Assembly (NCBI RefSeq): GCF_000743715.1
Contig: NZ_JQEY01000007.1
Coordinates: 1 to 64,000, forward strand
From: Palleronia rufa
GTDB taxonomy: Bacteria; Pseudomonadota; Alphaproteobacteria; Rhodobacterales; Rhodobacteraceae
Reading direction: 5' to 3'
DNA length: 64,000 nt
Part shown: one piece after another, positions 57,229 to 64,000 of the stretch
How positions within the stretch are numbered: the stretch's first letter is position 1
Layout: every line of letters starts with the position of its first letter
Translations under genes and position numbers: made by a program
The notes under the pieces: generated by a model
What the model was told of the DNA's origin: nothing
What the model saw: only the letters and a program-made list of their open reading frames with translations
Databases searched by the model: none

Positions 57229-58320
57229 TCAGCCCTCCCGCGTCTCGAAGTCGATGCGCGGATCGACGAAGACATACATCAGGTCCGACAGGATCCCCAC
57301 CACCAGACCGATCAGGCCGAAAAAGAACAGCGTGCCGAAGATCACCGGGTAGTCGCGGGCGACCGCGGCCTCGAACCCCAGCCGGCCCAGACCGTCGAGC
57401 GAGAAGATCGTCTCGATGATGAGGCTGCCGCCGAAGAACACGCCGATGAACACCGACGGGAACCCGGCGATGACGATCAGCATGGCGTTGCGGAAGACAT
57501 GGCCGTAGAGCACGCGGCTTTCCTTCAGCCCCTTGGCGCGGGCGGTGACGACATACTGCTTCTTGATCTCGTCCAGAAACGAGTTCTTGGTCAGCAGGGT
57601 CAGCGTGGCGAAGGCAGAGATGGTGGAGGCCATGACCGGCAGCGCGATGTGCCACAGGTAGTCGCCGGCCTTGCCCAGCAGCGACAACTGGTCGAAATTG
57701 TCGGAGGTCAGCCCCCGCAGCGGGAAGATCTGCCAGTAGGAGCCGCCCGCGAACAGCACCAGCAGCAGGATCGCGAAGAGAAAGCCCGGGATCGCGTAGG
57801 CGACGATGATCAGCGCCGAGGTCCAGGTGTCGAAGCTGGAGCCGTCGCGCACCGCCTTGTTGATGCCCAGCGGGATCGACACCAGATAGGCGATCACCGT
57901 GGACCACAGCCCCAGCGTGATCGACACCGGCAGCTTTTCCCAGACCAGCTCCAGCACGCCGATGGAGCGAAAGTAGCTCTCGCCGAAATCGAGGCGGATG
58001 TAGTTCCACATCATCGAAAAGAAGCGTTGCAGCGGCGGCTTGTCGAAGCCGAACTCCTTTTCCAGCTCGGCGATGAAATCGGCCGGCAGCCCGCGCGCGC
58101 CCGCGTAGTCGGAGCTGCCGGAGCCTGCGTCCATCTCCGCCGCCCCGGTCGATCCGCCACCCGAAAAGCCCTCGAACACGTTGCCGGAGCCTTCCATACG
58201 GGCGATCACCTGCTCGATCGGCCCGCCGGGGACGAACTGCGTCAGCACGAAGTTCACCACCATGATCCCGAAGAGCGTGGGGACGATCAGCAGCAGCCGC
58301 CGAAGGATATAAGAGCCCAA
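57229..58320 (-). CDS. yejB: Peptide ABC transporter permease (YejB-type)
   Basis: 363 residues from a TTG start at 58320: [24 protein letters not shown] (58327-58330), overlapping the stop of yejA, stands 6 bases upstream and decides this start. Permease motifs: [22 protein letters not shown]-like segment [24 protein letters not shown] and the EAA loop [22 protein letters not shown]. Ends [13 protein letters not shown]. It forms the membrane pore with yejE. Confidence 0.94.
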   Translation of the reverse strand: MGSYILRRLLLIVPTLFGIMVVNFVLTQFVPGGPIEQVIARMEGSGNVFEGFSGGGSTGAAEMDAGSGSSDYAGARGLPADFIAELEKEFGFDKPPLQRFFSMMWNYIRLDFGESYFRSIGVLELVWEKLPVSITLGLWSTVIAYLVSIPLGINKAVRDGSSFDTWTSALIIVAYAIPGFLFAILLLVLFAGGSYWQIFPLRGLTSDNFDQLSLLGKAGDYLWHIALPVMASTISAFATLTLLTKNSFLDEIKKQYVVTARAKGLKESRVLYGHVFRNAMLIVIAGFPSVFIGVFFGGSLIIETIFSLDGLGRLGFEAAVARDYPVIFGTLFFFGLIGLVVGILSDLMYVFVDPRIDFETREG

Positions 58321-58326
58321 ACCGGA

Positions 58327-58331
58327 CCTCA
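58327..58331 (-). promoter_or_regulatory. Shine-Dalgarno of yejB overlapping the yejA stop
   Basis: On the minus strand TGAGG combines the yejA stop TGA with the GAGG that precedes the TTG start of yejB by 6 bases. This couples translation of the binding protein and permease. Confidence 0.65.
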
Positions 58332-60245
58332 GTATGCGCCGGCGGCGCGCAGGTCGGCGGCGGCGTCGGCGTCGTACCACCAGAAGTCGAGCACGCCGAC
58401 GGCCAGCGGCGGCAGCTCCTCGGGGTGCTTGTAGACGTTGTAATAGGCCACCCAGTTGTCGGGATTGTAGAAGAACGGGATGTCGAAACCGATGCTGCGC
58501 AGCGTCCGGTCGAAGGCATGTGTCGCGGTGGTGAGTTCCTCCAGCGTCCGGGTGTCTTCGGTGATGACGTCGATGAGGCGGTCCACGGCCTCATCGCGCA
58601 GGCGCATGATGTTGCGGGACGAATCGTCCGCGACCTCAGACCCGAACCACTGTTCGAGGCCGGTGGAGGGTTCGAACCCCATCTGGAAGGCCTGGTTGGT
58701 CAGGTCGAAATTGCCCGCGCGGCGGCGTTCGACATACTGGGCGGTATCGACCTTTTCCAGTCTGCCGTCGACGCCCAGCTGCCTGAGATTGCTCAGGAAC
58801 GGCGTGATGACCTTGTCGTAGGTCGGGTTGAACTGGATGAAGGTCAGGGTCAGCCGCTCGCCGTCCTTGACGCGGATACCGTCGTCGCCGGATTCCCAAC
58901 CCGCCGCGTCCAGAAGCGCGCCGGCGGCGCGGACGATCCGCCGTCCGGGCTGGTTGGTGGACGCGTCATGCTCTACCGGCACGGCCGCGGGTTCCGTCAG
59001 GATGCTGGCGTCCAGCAGCCCCTCATCCACCAGCGGTTGCAGGATGGCCGCCTCTGCCGCATCCGGAACCCCGGTCGCGGCCAGATCGGTGCCGGTCCAG
59101 AAGCTTTCGGGCTGGCCGTAGGCGTCGTAATAGAGCGTCTTGTTCGACCAGGCGAAGTTGAACATCATCGCGATGGCCTTGCGCACCCGCGGATCCTGCC
59201 ATTTCTCCTTGTCGAGGTTGAAGTTCCACGAGAACCGCTGCGCCACGGTGCCGTCGGGGATCTCTTCCTTGGTGACGTAGCCGTTCTGCATGGCGCGGAA
59301 ATCGTAGCCGGTGTTCCAGTCGGCGGGGTCGGTTTCGGTCCGGTAGAGGTATTCGCCCGCCTTGAACGCCTCCAGCGCGGCGGAACTGTCGGCGAAATAC
59401 TCGATCCGGATCCGGTCGAAATTGTTGCGCCCCCGGTTCATCGGCAGGTCGTTGCCCCAGTAATCCTCATTCCGGGTATAGACGATCTGGCGGCCGAAAT
59501 CGGCGCTGCCCAGCACATAGGGGCCGGTAGACATGAACGGTTCGGTCTGGCTGTCGTCGAGCCGGACCTCGTTCGCCTCGAACCAGGCCTTTGAGAACAC
59601 CGGGCTGGAGCCGGCCTGCTGCACGCGCACGCGCTCCGGCATGTAGTCTGAGAAGTTGAAGCGGATGGTGTAGTCGTCGATCACCTCGACGCTGTCGTAG
59701 AACTGCGCGGCGGAGCGGCGGAATTCCGGGATGCCCTGCTCGACGAACAGCTGCTGGGTGAACTTCACGTCCTCTGCGGTCATCGGCGTGCCGTCGGAAA
59801 AGGTCACGTCGTCGCGCAGCGTGAAGGTGGCGTAGGTCCGTGCGTCGTCGTATTCCACGCTGGTGCACAGAAAGCAGTACATCCCGTAGGGGTCGTCCGC
59901 GACCTCCGTCATCAGCCGCTCCGTGCCGATCGACGCCAGGGACGCCGCGACCCCGACGCGGGCGTAGGGGTTGAAACTGTCGTAGGTTCCGATCGACCAG
60001 GTGGACAGCTCGCCGCCCTTGGGCGCGTCGGGGTTGACGTAGTCCAGCTGTGCATCGGGGCCGTATTTCAGCTCTCCGTAGTTCGTGTAGCCGTGCGAGA
60101 CGGTGACGCCCTGGCCAGCCGCCTCTGCCGGGACCTGGGGGGCCGTCGCTGACAGCGCCGTTCCGGCCAGCACGATTGCGGTCAGGAGCGGCCGGAGACC
60201 GGGCAGCGTGCGGGCCCTGGCGCGGGCGGGTCTGGCAGGCGTCAT
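58329..60245 (-). CDS. yejA: Extracellular peptide-binding protein (YejA-type)
   Basis: 638 residues, solute-binding family 5. The signal peptide ends AEAA before [14 protein letters not shown]. Characteristic YejA features: [22 protein letters not shown], the [12 protein letters not shown] signature, [24 protein letters not shown], and the C-terminal [16 protein letters not shown]. Periplasmic receptor for oligopeptides or microcin C-like compounds, delivering to YejBE. ATG 60245 is chosen because GGAGAGA stands 4 bases upstream; an ATG 12 bp earlier is weaker. First gene of the operon. Confidence 0.95.
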   Translation of the reverse strand: MTPARPARARARTLPGLRPLLTAIVLAGTALSATAPQVPAEAAGQGVTVSHGYTNYGELKYGPDAQLDYVNPDAPKGGELSTWSIGTYDSFNPYARVGVAASLASIGTERLMTEVADDPYGMYCFLCTSVEYDDARTYATFTLRDDVTFSDGTPMTAEDVKFTQQLFVEQGIPEFRRSAAQFYDSVEVIDDYTIRFNFSDYMPERVRVQQAGSSPVFSKAWFEANEVRLDDSQTEPFMSTGPYVLGSADFGRQIVYTRNEDYWGNDLPMNRGRNNFDRIRIEYFADSSAALEAFKAGEYLYRTETDPADWNTGYDFRAMQNGYVTKEEIPDGTVAQRFSWNFNLDKEKWQDPRVRKAIAMMFNFAWSNKTLYYDAYGQPESFWTGTDLAATGVPDAAEAAILQPLVDEGLLDASILTEPAAVPVEHDASTNQPGRRIVRAAGALLDAAGWESGDDGIRVKDGERLTLTFIQFNPTYDKVITPFLSNLRQLGVDGRLEKVDTAQYVERRRAGNFDLTNQAFQMGFEPSTGLEQWFGSEVADDSSRNIMRLRDEAVDRLIDVITEDTRTLEELTTATHAFDRTLRSIGFDIPFFYNPDNWVAYYNVYKHPEELPPLAVGVLDFWWYDADAAADLRAAGAY

Positions 60246-60404
60246 GTCTCTCTCCATCACGGATCGGGGGGAACAGGGAAAGCTAAGGGGGCGCGGCGGC
60301 AACGTTCAAGTTGAAAACGCGTGATGCGCCGGTGAGCCGCGCGCCGCAACGAACGACGCCGGCCACGCGGGACCGGCGTTCGGCGTGCTGACCTGGACGG
60401 GCGC

Positions 60405-60926
60405 TCAGCCCCCGAGGCTGTCGAGATAGGCGATCAGGTTGGCGCGGTCGTCGACCTTGGGCAACCCGTTGTAGCTCATCGCCGTGCCGGGCGCGGTTCC
60501 CTGCGGATTCTCCAGGAAGGTGTTGAGGCTGGCCGGGTCCCAGACCTCGAAGTTTTCGGACAGGGCGCCGGAGTAGTTGAAGCCGGCGATGGACGCGACC
60601 TCCCGGCCGACGACGCCGTTCAGATACGGCCCCACGGCATTCGATCCGTCGACCTTGTGGCAGGCGCGGCATTTGGTGAACACCCGCTCGCCGGCGCTGG
60701 CATCGGCCGAGGCGAACACCTCCTCGAACGGAACCGCCTCTTCCTGCTGGCCGTCCCCGCCCCCGTCGGCGCCTTCGGGCACCTCGATCGAGTAGGCCTG
60801 CTCTTCCTCGCCGTGCTCGCTGCCGACGCTGTAGATCGCCTCCGCCGCCCAGCTGCCCAGCAAAAACACCAGCAGAGTGCCGCCGAAGCCGCCGACGATC
60901 TTGGTCACGGTCATGGTATCGAACAT
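60405..60926 (-). CDS. Membrane-anchored cytochrome c (CycM-like)
   Basis: 173 residues. An uncleaved N-terminal helix (IVGGFGGTLLVFLLGSWAAEAI) anchors it. An acidic, Gly-rich spacer (residues 34-66) leads to a class I cytochrome c domain with the haem site FTKCRACHKVDG (C86, C89, H90), GPYLNGVVGR and the axial methionine M150 in TAMSYNG. This is the layout of membrane-bound c552 (CycM), which carries electrons from the bc1 complex to cytochrome oxidase in Paracoccus and relatives. ATG 60926 with AAGG upstream. Divergence from the Yej operon start is not applicable, as both lie on the minus strand, 159 bp apart. Confidence 0.93.
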   Translation of the reverse strand: MFDTMTVTKIVGGFGGTLLVFLLGSWAAEAIYSVGSEHGEEEQAYSIEVPEGADGGGDGQQEEAVPFEEVFASADASAGERVFTKCRACHKVDGSNAVGPYLNGVVGREVASIAGFNYSGALSENFEVWDPASLNTFLENPQGTAPGTAMSYNGLPKVDDRANLIAYLDSLGG

Positions 60927-61027
60927 ATATCGCCTGCCTTGCATCGGATGTCGCGCTTTCTCTAGCCGCAAGCGGGCGGCATGTTCAAGCGTCATGGGGT
61001 GCGACGAACGGGCCTTCGGCGGCCGCG

Positions 61028-61942
61028 TCAGCCGTGGGGGTGCGCTTTTTCATAGACCGCCATCAGCCGGGAGGCGTCGACGCCGGTATAGGCCTGGGTG
61101 GTGGACAGCGACGCATGGCCCAGCAGTTCCTGGATCGTGCGCAGGTCGCCGCCGGCGGCCAGCAGATGCGTGGCGAAGGAATGGCGCAGCGCATGGGGCG
61201 TGGCGCTGGCGGGCAGGCCGAGCTGCAGGCGGGCGCGCTCCATGGTCAGGGCGATCTGGCGCGGGTTCAGTGCGCCGCCGCGCACGCCGCGAAAGAGGGC
61301 GCTGCCGGGCGACAGGTCGAACGGGCAGAGCCGGCGGTAGGCCTCGACCGCGGCGCGGGCGGCGGGCAGGACCGGCACCAGCCGCTCCTTGCCGCCCTTG
61401 CCCGCGATGCGCAGCGTGTCGGGCAGGGGGGCCTTGCCCGCGTCCAGCCCCAGCGCCTCCGAGATCCTCAGCCCGCAGCCCCACAGCACCGTCAGCACCG
61501 CCGCGTCGCGGGCCGCCACCCAGGGCGTGTCGTGCTGGAGGGCGGCGGTGGCGAGCATGTCGCCCGCCGCCTCCACGCTGAGCGGGCGCGGCAGTTTGCG
61601 GACGAATTTCGGCGCGCGCGCCGACAGGATCGGGGTGGGATCGAACCCCTCGCGCTCGGCCATCCAGCCGGCAAAGCCCTTGACCGCCGACAGCGCGCGG
61701 GCGAGCGAGCGCGCCGACAGACCGTCCGCCCGTTCGCGCGCCATCCAGGCGCGCATGTCCGTCAGGCGCACGGCGGCCAGCAGCGCGGTGCCGGTCTCCT
61801 CTCCCAGATGTTCGGACTGGAACGCCAGAAACCCCACCAGATCGGTGCGATAGGCCTCGATCGTCGCGGCAGAGGCCGCCTCGACCCCCCGCAGGTGATC
61901 GAGCCAGCGGCCCAGCGCGTCGGCCAGGCCCGCGGAGATCAT
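61028..61942 (-). CDS. xerC: Tyrosine recombinase XerC
   Basis: 304 residues. Resolves chromosome dimers with XerD at dif. The N-terminal SAM-like domain (residues 10-95) precedes the catalytic domain with the RKHRHY set: R in GLRISEALGL, K in GKGGKERLVPVL, HALRHSFATHLL (H-x2-R), LGHASLSTTQAYTG (H and nucleophile Y). The start ATG overlaps the DUF484 stop (ATGA), the DUF484-xerC order common in proteobacteria. Confidence 0.93.
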   Translation of the reverse strand: MISAGLADALGRWLDHLRGVEAASAATIEAYRTDLVGFLAFQSEHLGEETGTALLAAVRLTDMRAWMARERADGLSARSLARALSAVKGFAGWMAEREGFDPTPILSARAPKFVRKLPRPLSVEAAGDMLATAALQHDTPWVAARDAAVLTVLWGCGLRISEALGLDAGKAPLPDTLRIAGKGGKERLVPVLPAARAAVEAYRRLCPFDLSPGSALFRGVRGGALNPRQIALTMERARLQLGLPASATPHALRHSFATHLLAAGGDLRTIQELLGHASLSTTQAYTGVDASRLMAVYEKAHPHG

Positions 61943-62646
61943 GCCAGGAACCGCCGCAGGCTCCGTTCCAGCACACCGGCGAAGAAGGCCAGCAGATCGG
62001 ACCCCTGGCCGGGCGCGAACTGCTGCGGATCCTCGGCGCCCAGGATCAGCAGCCCCGGCAGGCGCCCCTTGCCCAGGTCCAGCGCCAGGCAGGCCTCTGA
62101 CCGGATCGCGGGGGCACGGTCGCCATAGACATCGGCATCGCCCCCCTCCACCCGGCGCAGGGTCACCTGACGCGGCGCGCCGCCCTGCGACAGACCGACG
62201 AAGAGGCTGGTATAGCCCATCTCCGCCAGACCCATCACGTCCTCCAGGGCGCCCAGATGCGCGGTGGAGCGGTCGCCCGCCGTCTCCAGGACCAGCCGCA
62301 TCCCGTCCACCCTGAGCGTGTCGGCGACCGGGCCGGCGAGCGCCCCCATGAAGGCGTCGAAGGCGTCGTGCTCCAGCAGGGTCAGGATCGCGCGGTGGAT
62401 CATGTTGGTCCCCGCCAGGTTTTCATAGGCCGCGGCGATCACGTTGCGATGGGTGTCCTCCAGCCGGTCGAGCCGCGCCTCCAGCCGCTCCATGGCGACG
62501 GCGCGCATGTCCACGACATTGCCGCCGCGGGTGTTGTCGGCGGCATCGGCCAGCGCGCGCATCAGGTCGGGATCGTCGAGGATCCGGTCGGGTTCGGACA
62601 GAAGTTTGCCGCGCACCGCGGGGTCCGCCAGGGGATGGGATGTCAT
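61939..62646 (-). CDS. DUF484-family protein
   Basis: 235 residues. An N-terminal helical part, with MRALADAADNTRGGNVVDMRAVAM and a coiled-coil-like ERLEARLDRLEDTHRNVIAAAYENLAG, leads to a GAF-like domain (AILTLLEHDAFDAFMGAL ... LALDLGKGRLPGLLILGAEDPQQF ... DLLAFFAGVLERSLRRFL). Function unknown, but genetically linked to xerC in many proteobacteria; here by a 4-bp overlap. ATG 62646 behind GAGAGCAGG. Divergent from priA by 202 bp with no clear motif. Confidence 0.9.
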   Translation of the reverse strand: MTSHPLADPAVRGKLLSEPDRILDDPDLMRALADAADNTRGGNVVDMRAVAMERLEARLDRLEDTHRNVIAAAYENLAGTNMIHRAILTLLEHDAFDAFMGALAGPVADTLRVDGMRLVLETAGDRSTAHLGALEDVMGLAEMGYTSLFVGLSQGGAPRQVTLRRVEGGDADVYGDRAPAIRSEACLALDLGKGRLPGLLILGAEDPQQFAPGQGSDLLAFFAGVLERSLRRFLA

Positions 62647-62848
62647 TTGCCTGCTCTCTTCGGTTTTTCTTCCGTCTACCAGAGCGCGACTTGCCCGGCC
62701 TAGCGGCAAATTCCGCACAGCCGCCCGACGATGCCGGAAAGCGACAGCGCGCCTTGCGCCGCCGCCGGCGGCAGCGGCCGCGGCCGCGCCAAGGGTTGCG
62801 CGGGACGCGGCAAGGGCGCATCTCAACCCAACCCCAGGACCCGCCTCG

Positions 62849-64000
62849 ATGACCGACGATCTCTTTGCCCGTCCCGACCCCGCCGCGCCGCCCTGCCCGC
62901 AGACCGGCCGGGCGCGATTCGCTCCCGGCGCGCTGGTGTCGGTGCTCACCACGCAGCCGCTGGACCGCACGCTGGACTACCGTGCGCCCCAGGCCGGCTG
63001 CGCCAAGGGCGATTTCGTGGAGGTGCCGCTCGGCCCCCGCCGGGTGCTCGGCGTGGTCTGGGGCGCGGGAGAGGGCGGCTACGATCTGTCGCGCGTGCGG
63101 CCCGTGCACCGGGTGCTCGACGTGGCGCCGATGCGCGACGAGATGCGGCAGTTCCTGACCCGCGCCGCCGAATACACGCTGACCCCGTTGCCCGCGATGC
63201 TGCGGCTGGCGACCCGGTCGCCGGGCCTGGGTCAGGACGTGTCGCTGCGGCGCGTCTATGCGCGCGGCGCGGCCGACCCCGACCGCATGACCGACGCCCG
63301 TGCCCGTGTCCTGGCGGTGTTCGACGACGCGCCGGGCCTGTCCTTCACCATGGCCGAACTGGCGGAGCTGGCGGGCTGCGGCGCCTCCGTGGTCAGGGGG
63401 CTGGTCGCCCAGGGCGCGGTGGAAGAGCGCGAGGCGCCGCGCGACACGGCCTATCCCCGGCTCGACCCCGACCTGCCCGGCAAGCCGCTGACCGACGACC
63501 AGGCGCCCGCCGCGGCGCAGCTGACCGGGGCCGTCGCCGCCGGCCGCTACGGCACGACCATGCTGCGCGGCGTCACCGGGTCGGGCAAGACAGAGGTCTA
63601 TCTGGAGGCCGTCGCCGCCTGCCTGCGCGCCGGCCGCCAGGCGCTGGTCCTGCTGCCCGAGATCGCGCTGACCTCCGAATTCCTGTCCCGGGTCGAGGCG
63701 CGATTCGGCGCGCGGCCCGCAGAATGGCACCATGGCGTGACCCAGACGGAACGCCGCCGCTGCTGGAAGATGGCCGCAGAGGGCGGCGCGTCGCTGGTGG
63801 TCGGCGCCCGATCCGCCCTGTTCCTGCCGTTCCGGGATCTTGGTCTCATCGTCGTGGATGAGGAGCACGACACATCCTACAAGCAGGAGGACGGCGTGCT
63901 CTACTCGGCCCGCGACATGGCCGTGCTGCGCGCGTCGCTGGCGTCCGCGCAGGTGGTCCTGGCCTCCGCCACGCCGTCGCTGGAGACCTGGGCCAACGTG
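62849..64000 (+). CDS. priA: Primosomal protein N' (replication restart helicase PriA), 3' partial
   Basis: 384 codons visible to the right edge, no stop. Restarts stalled replication forks by loading DnaB. The N-terminal 3' DNA-binding domain starts VSVLTTQPLDRTLDYRAP and shows GDFVEVPLGPRRVLGVVWG. A winged-helix part is at about residues 150-200. The helicase core has Walker A GVTGSGKTEVY (241-251), LVLLPEIALTSEF, HHGVTQTERRRCWKM, VVGARSALFLPFRDLGLIVVDEEHDTSYKQ with Walker B DEEH, and VLASATPSLET. Zinc-binding cysteines lie beyond the window. ATG 62849 has no strong Shine-Dalgarno. Confidence 0.97.
   Translation, partial: MTDDLFARPDPAAPPCPQTGRARFAPGALVSVLTTQPLDRTLDYRAPQAGCAKGDFVEVPLGPRRVLGVVWGAGEGGYDLSRVRPVHRVLDVAPMRDEMRQFLTRAAEYTLTPLPAMLRLATRSPGLGQDVSLRRVYARGAADPDRMTDARARVLAVFDDAPGLSFTMAELAELAGCGASVVRGLVAQGAVEEREAPRDTAYPRLDPDLPGKPLTDDQAPAAAQLTGAVAAGRYGTTMLRGVTGSGKTEVYLEAVAACLRAGRQALVLLPEIALTSEFLSRVEARFGARPAEWHHGVTQTERRRCWKMAAEGGASLVVGARSALFLPFRDLGLIVVDEEHDTSYKQEDGVLYSARDMAVLRASLASAQVVLASATPSLETWANV

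Noticed and set aside
58665-58682. tRNA-like T-loop sequence GGTTCGAACCCC
   Set aside because: It lies inside yejA, with no acceptor stem or anticodon arm around it; a similar stretch in xerC (about 61632) was rejected for the same reason.

Overview
The window is high-GC chromosomal DNA from an alphaproteobacterium, most likely of the Rhodobacteraceae/Rhodobacterales. The evidence is the gene set and protein flavour (CycM-like cytochrome c, DUF1467, DUF1523, DUF484-xerC, a yejABEF-type operon, alphaproteobacterial prephenate dehydratase), a SAM-II riboswitch in front of metZ, and a hairpin followed by a TATTTTTGGAAAGATGAAG tail, which I recall as recurrent in this group.

Layout. 1-2660 is a mobile-element scar: a family-4 glycosyltransferase cut off by an IS5-family element, which abuts a truncated IS2-like IS3-family element. 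2661-5242 holds a periplasmic alkaline phosphatase behind 11-bp-phased Pho-box-like repeats, then a universal-stress-protein remnant. 5299-13664 holds prs, a DSBA-family isomerase, an alpha/beta hydrolase, purD, xseA, a 16-bp tandem-repeat array and ftsY. 13665-24767 holds MgtC-like and EamA-like membrane proteins, yciB, a hydrolase, SAM-II/metZ, folE2, a GNAT protein, trkH, a P1-family peptidase, a DUF1523 protein, proC, csaA and tdk. 24849-33536 holds carB, cfa, aspS (with an unusual in-frame insertion), an orphan response regulator, methylmalonyl-CoA epimerase and DUF1467. 33490-41430 holds an EI24 protein, a nitroreductase, a glcD-like flavoprotein, an MFS transporter, tyrA-like and pheA genes, and an unrecognised gene.

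41661-42950 is a decayed TRAP transporter (dctQ and dctM remnants). 43320-47493 is a haem-synthesis cluster: hemC and hemE divergent, hemF nearby. 47572-53438 holds a small lipoprotein, a 26-bp repeat array, an SDR lacking the usual catalytic lysine, an rsmC-like methyltransferase, clpS, a HAD hydrolase, a D-Ala-D-Ala carboxypeptidase with a SPOR-like domain, and a diacylglycerol-kinase-like plus metallophosphoesterase pair. 54400-60245 is a yejA-B-E-F peptide ABC transporter operon. It is followed by a membrane-anchored cytochrome c, xerC, DUF484 and, running off the right edge, priA.

Most of the window is housekeeping. Several gene-poor stretches of 0.4-0.8 kb lie between genes, and some contain recognisable gene remnants. 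I found no CRISPR array, tRNA, rRNA, prophage or known defence system. The least ordinary features are the palindrome-rich insertion inside aspS, the two tandem-repeat arrays at convergent gene ends, the phased Pho-box-like repeats, the SAM-II element, and the SDR with Thr in place of Lys.
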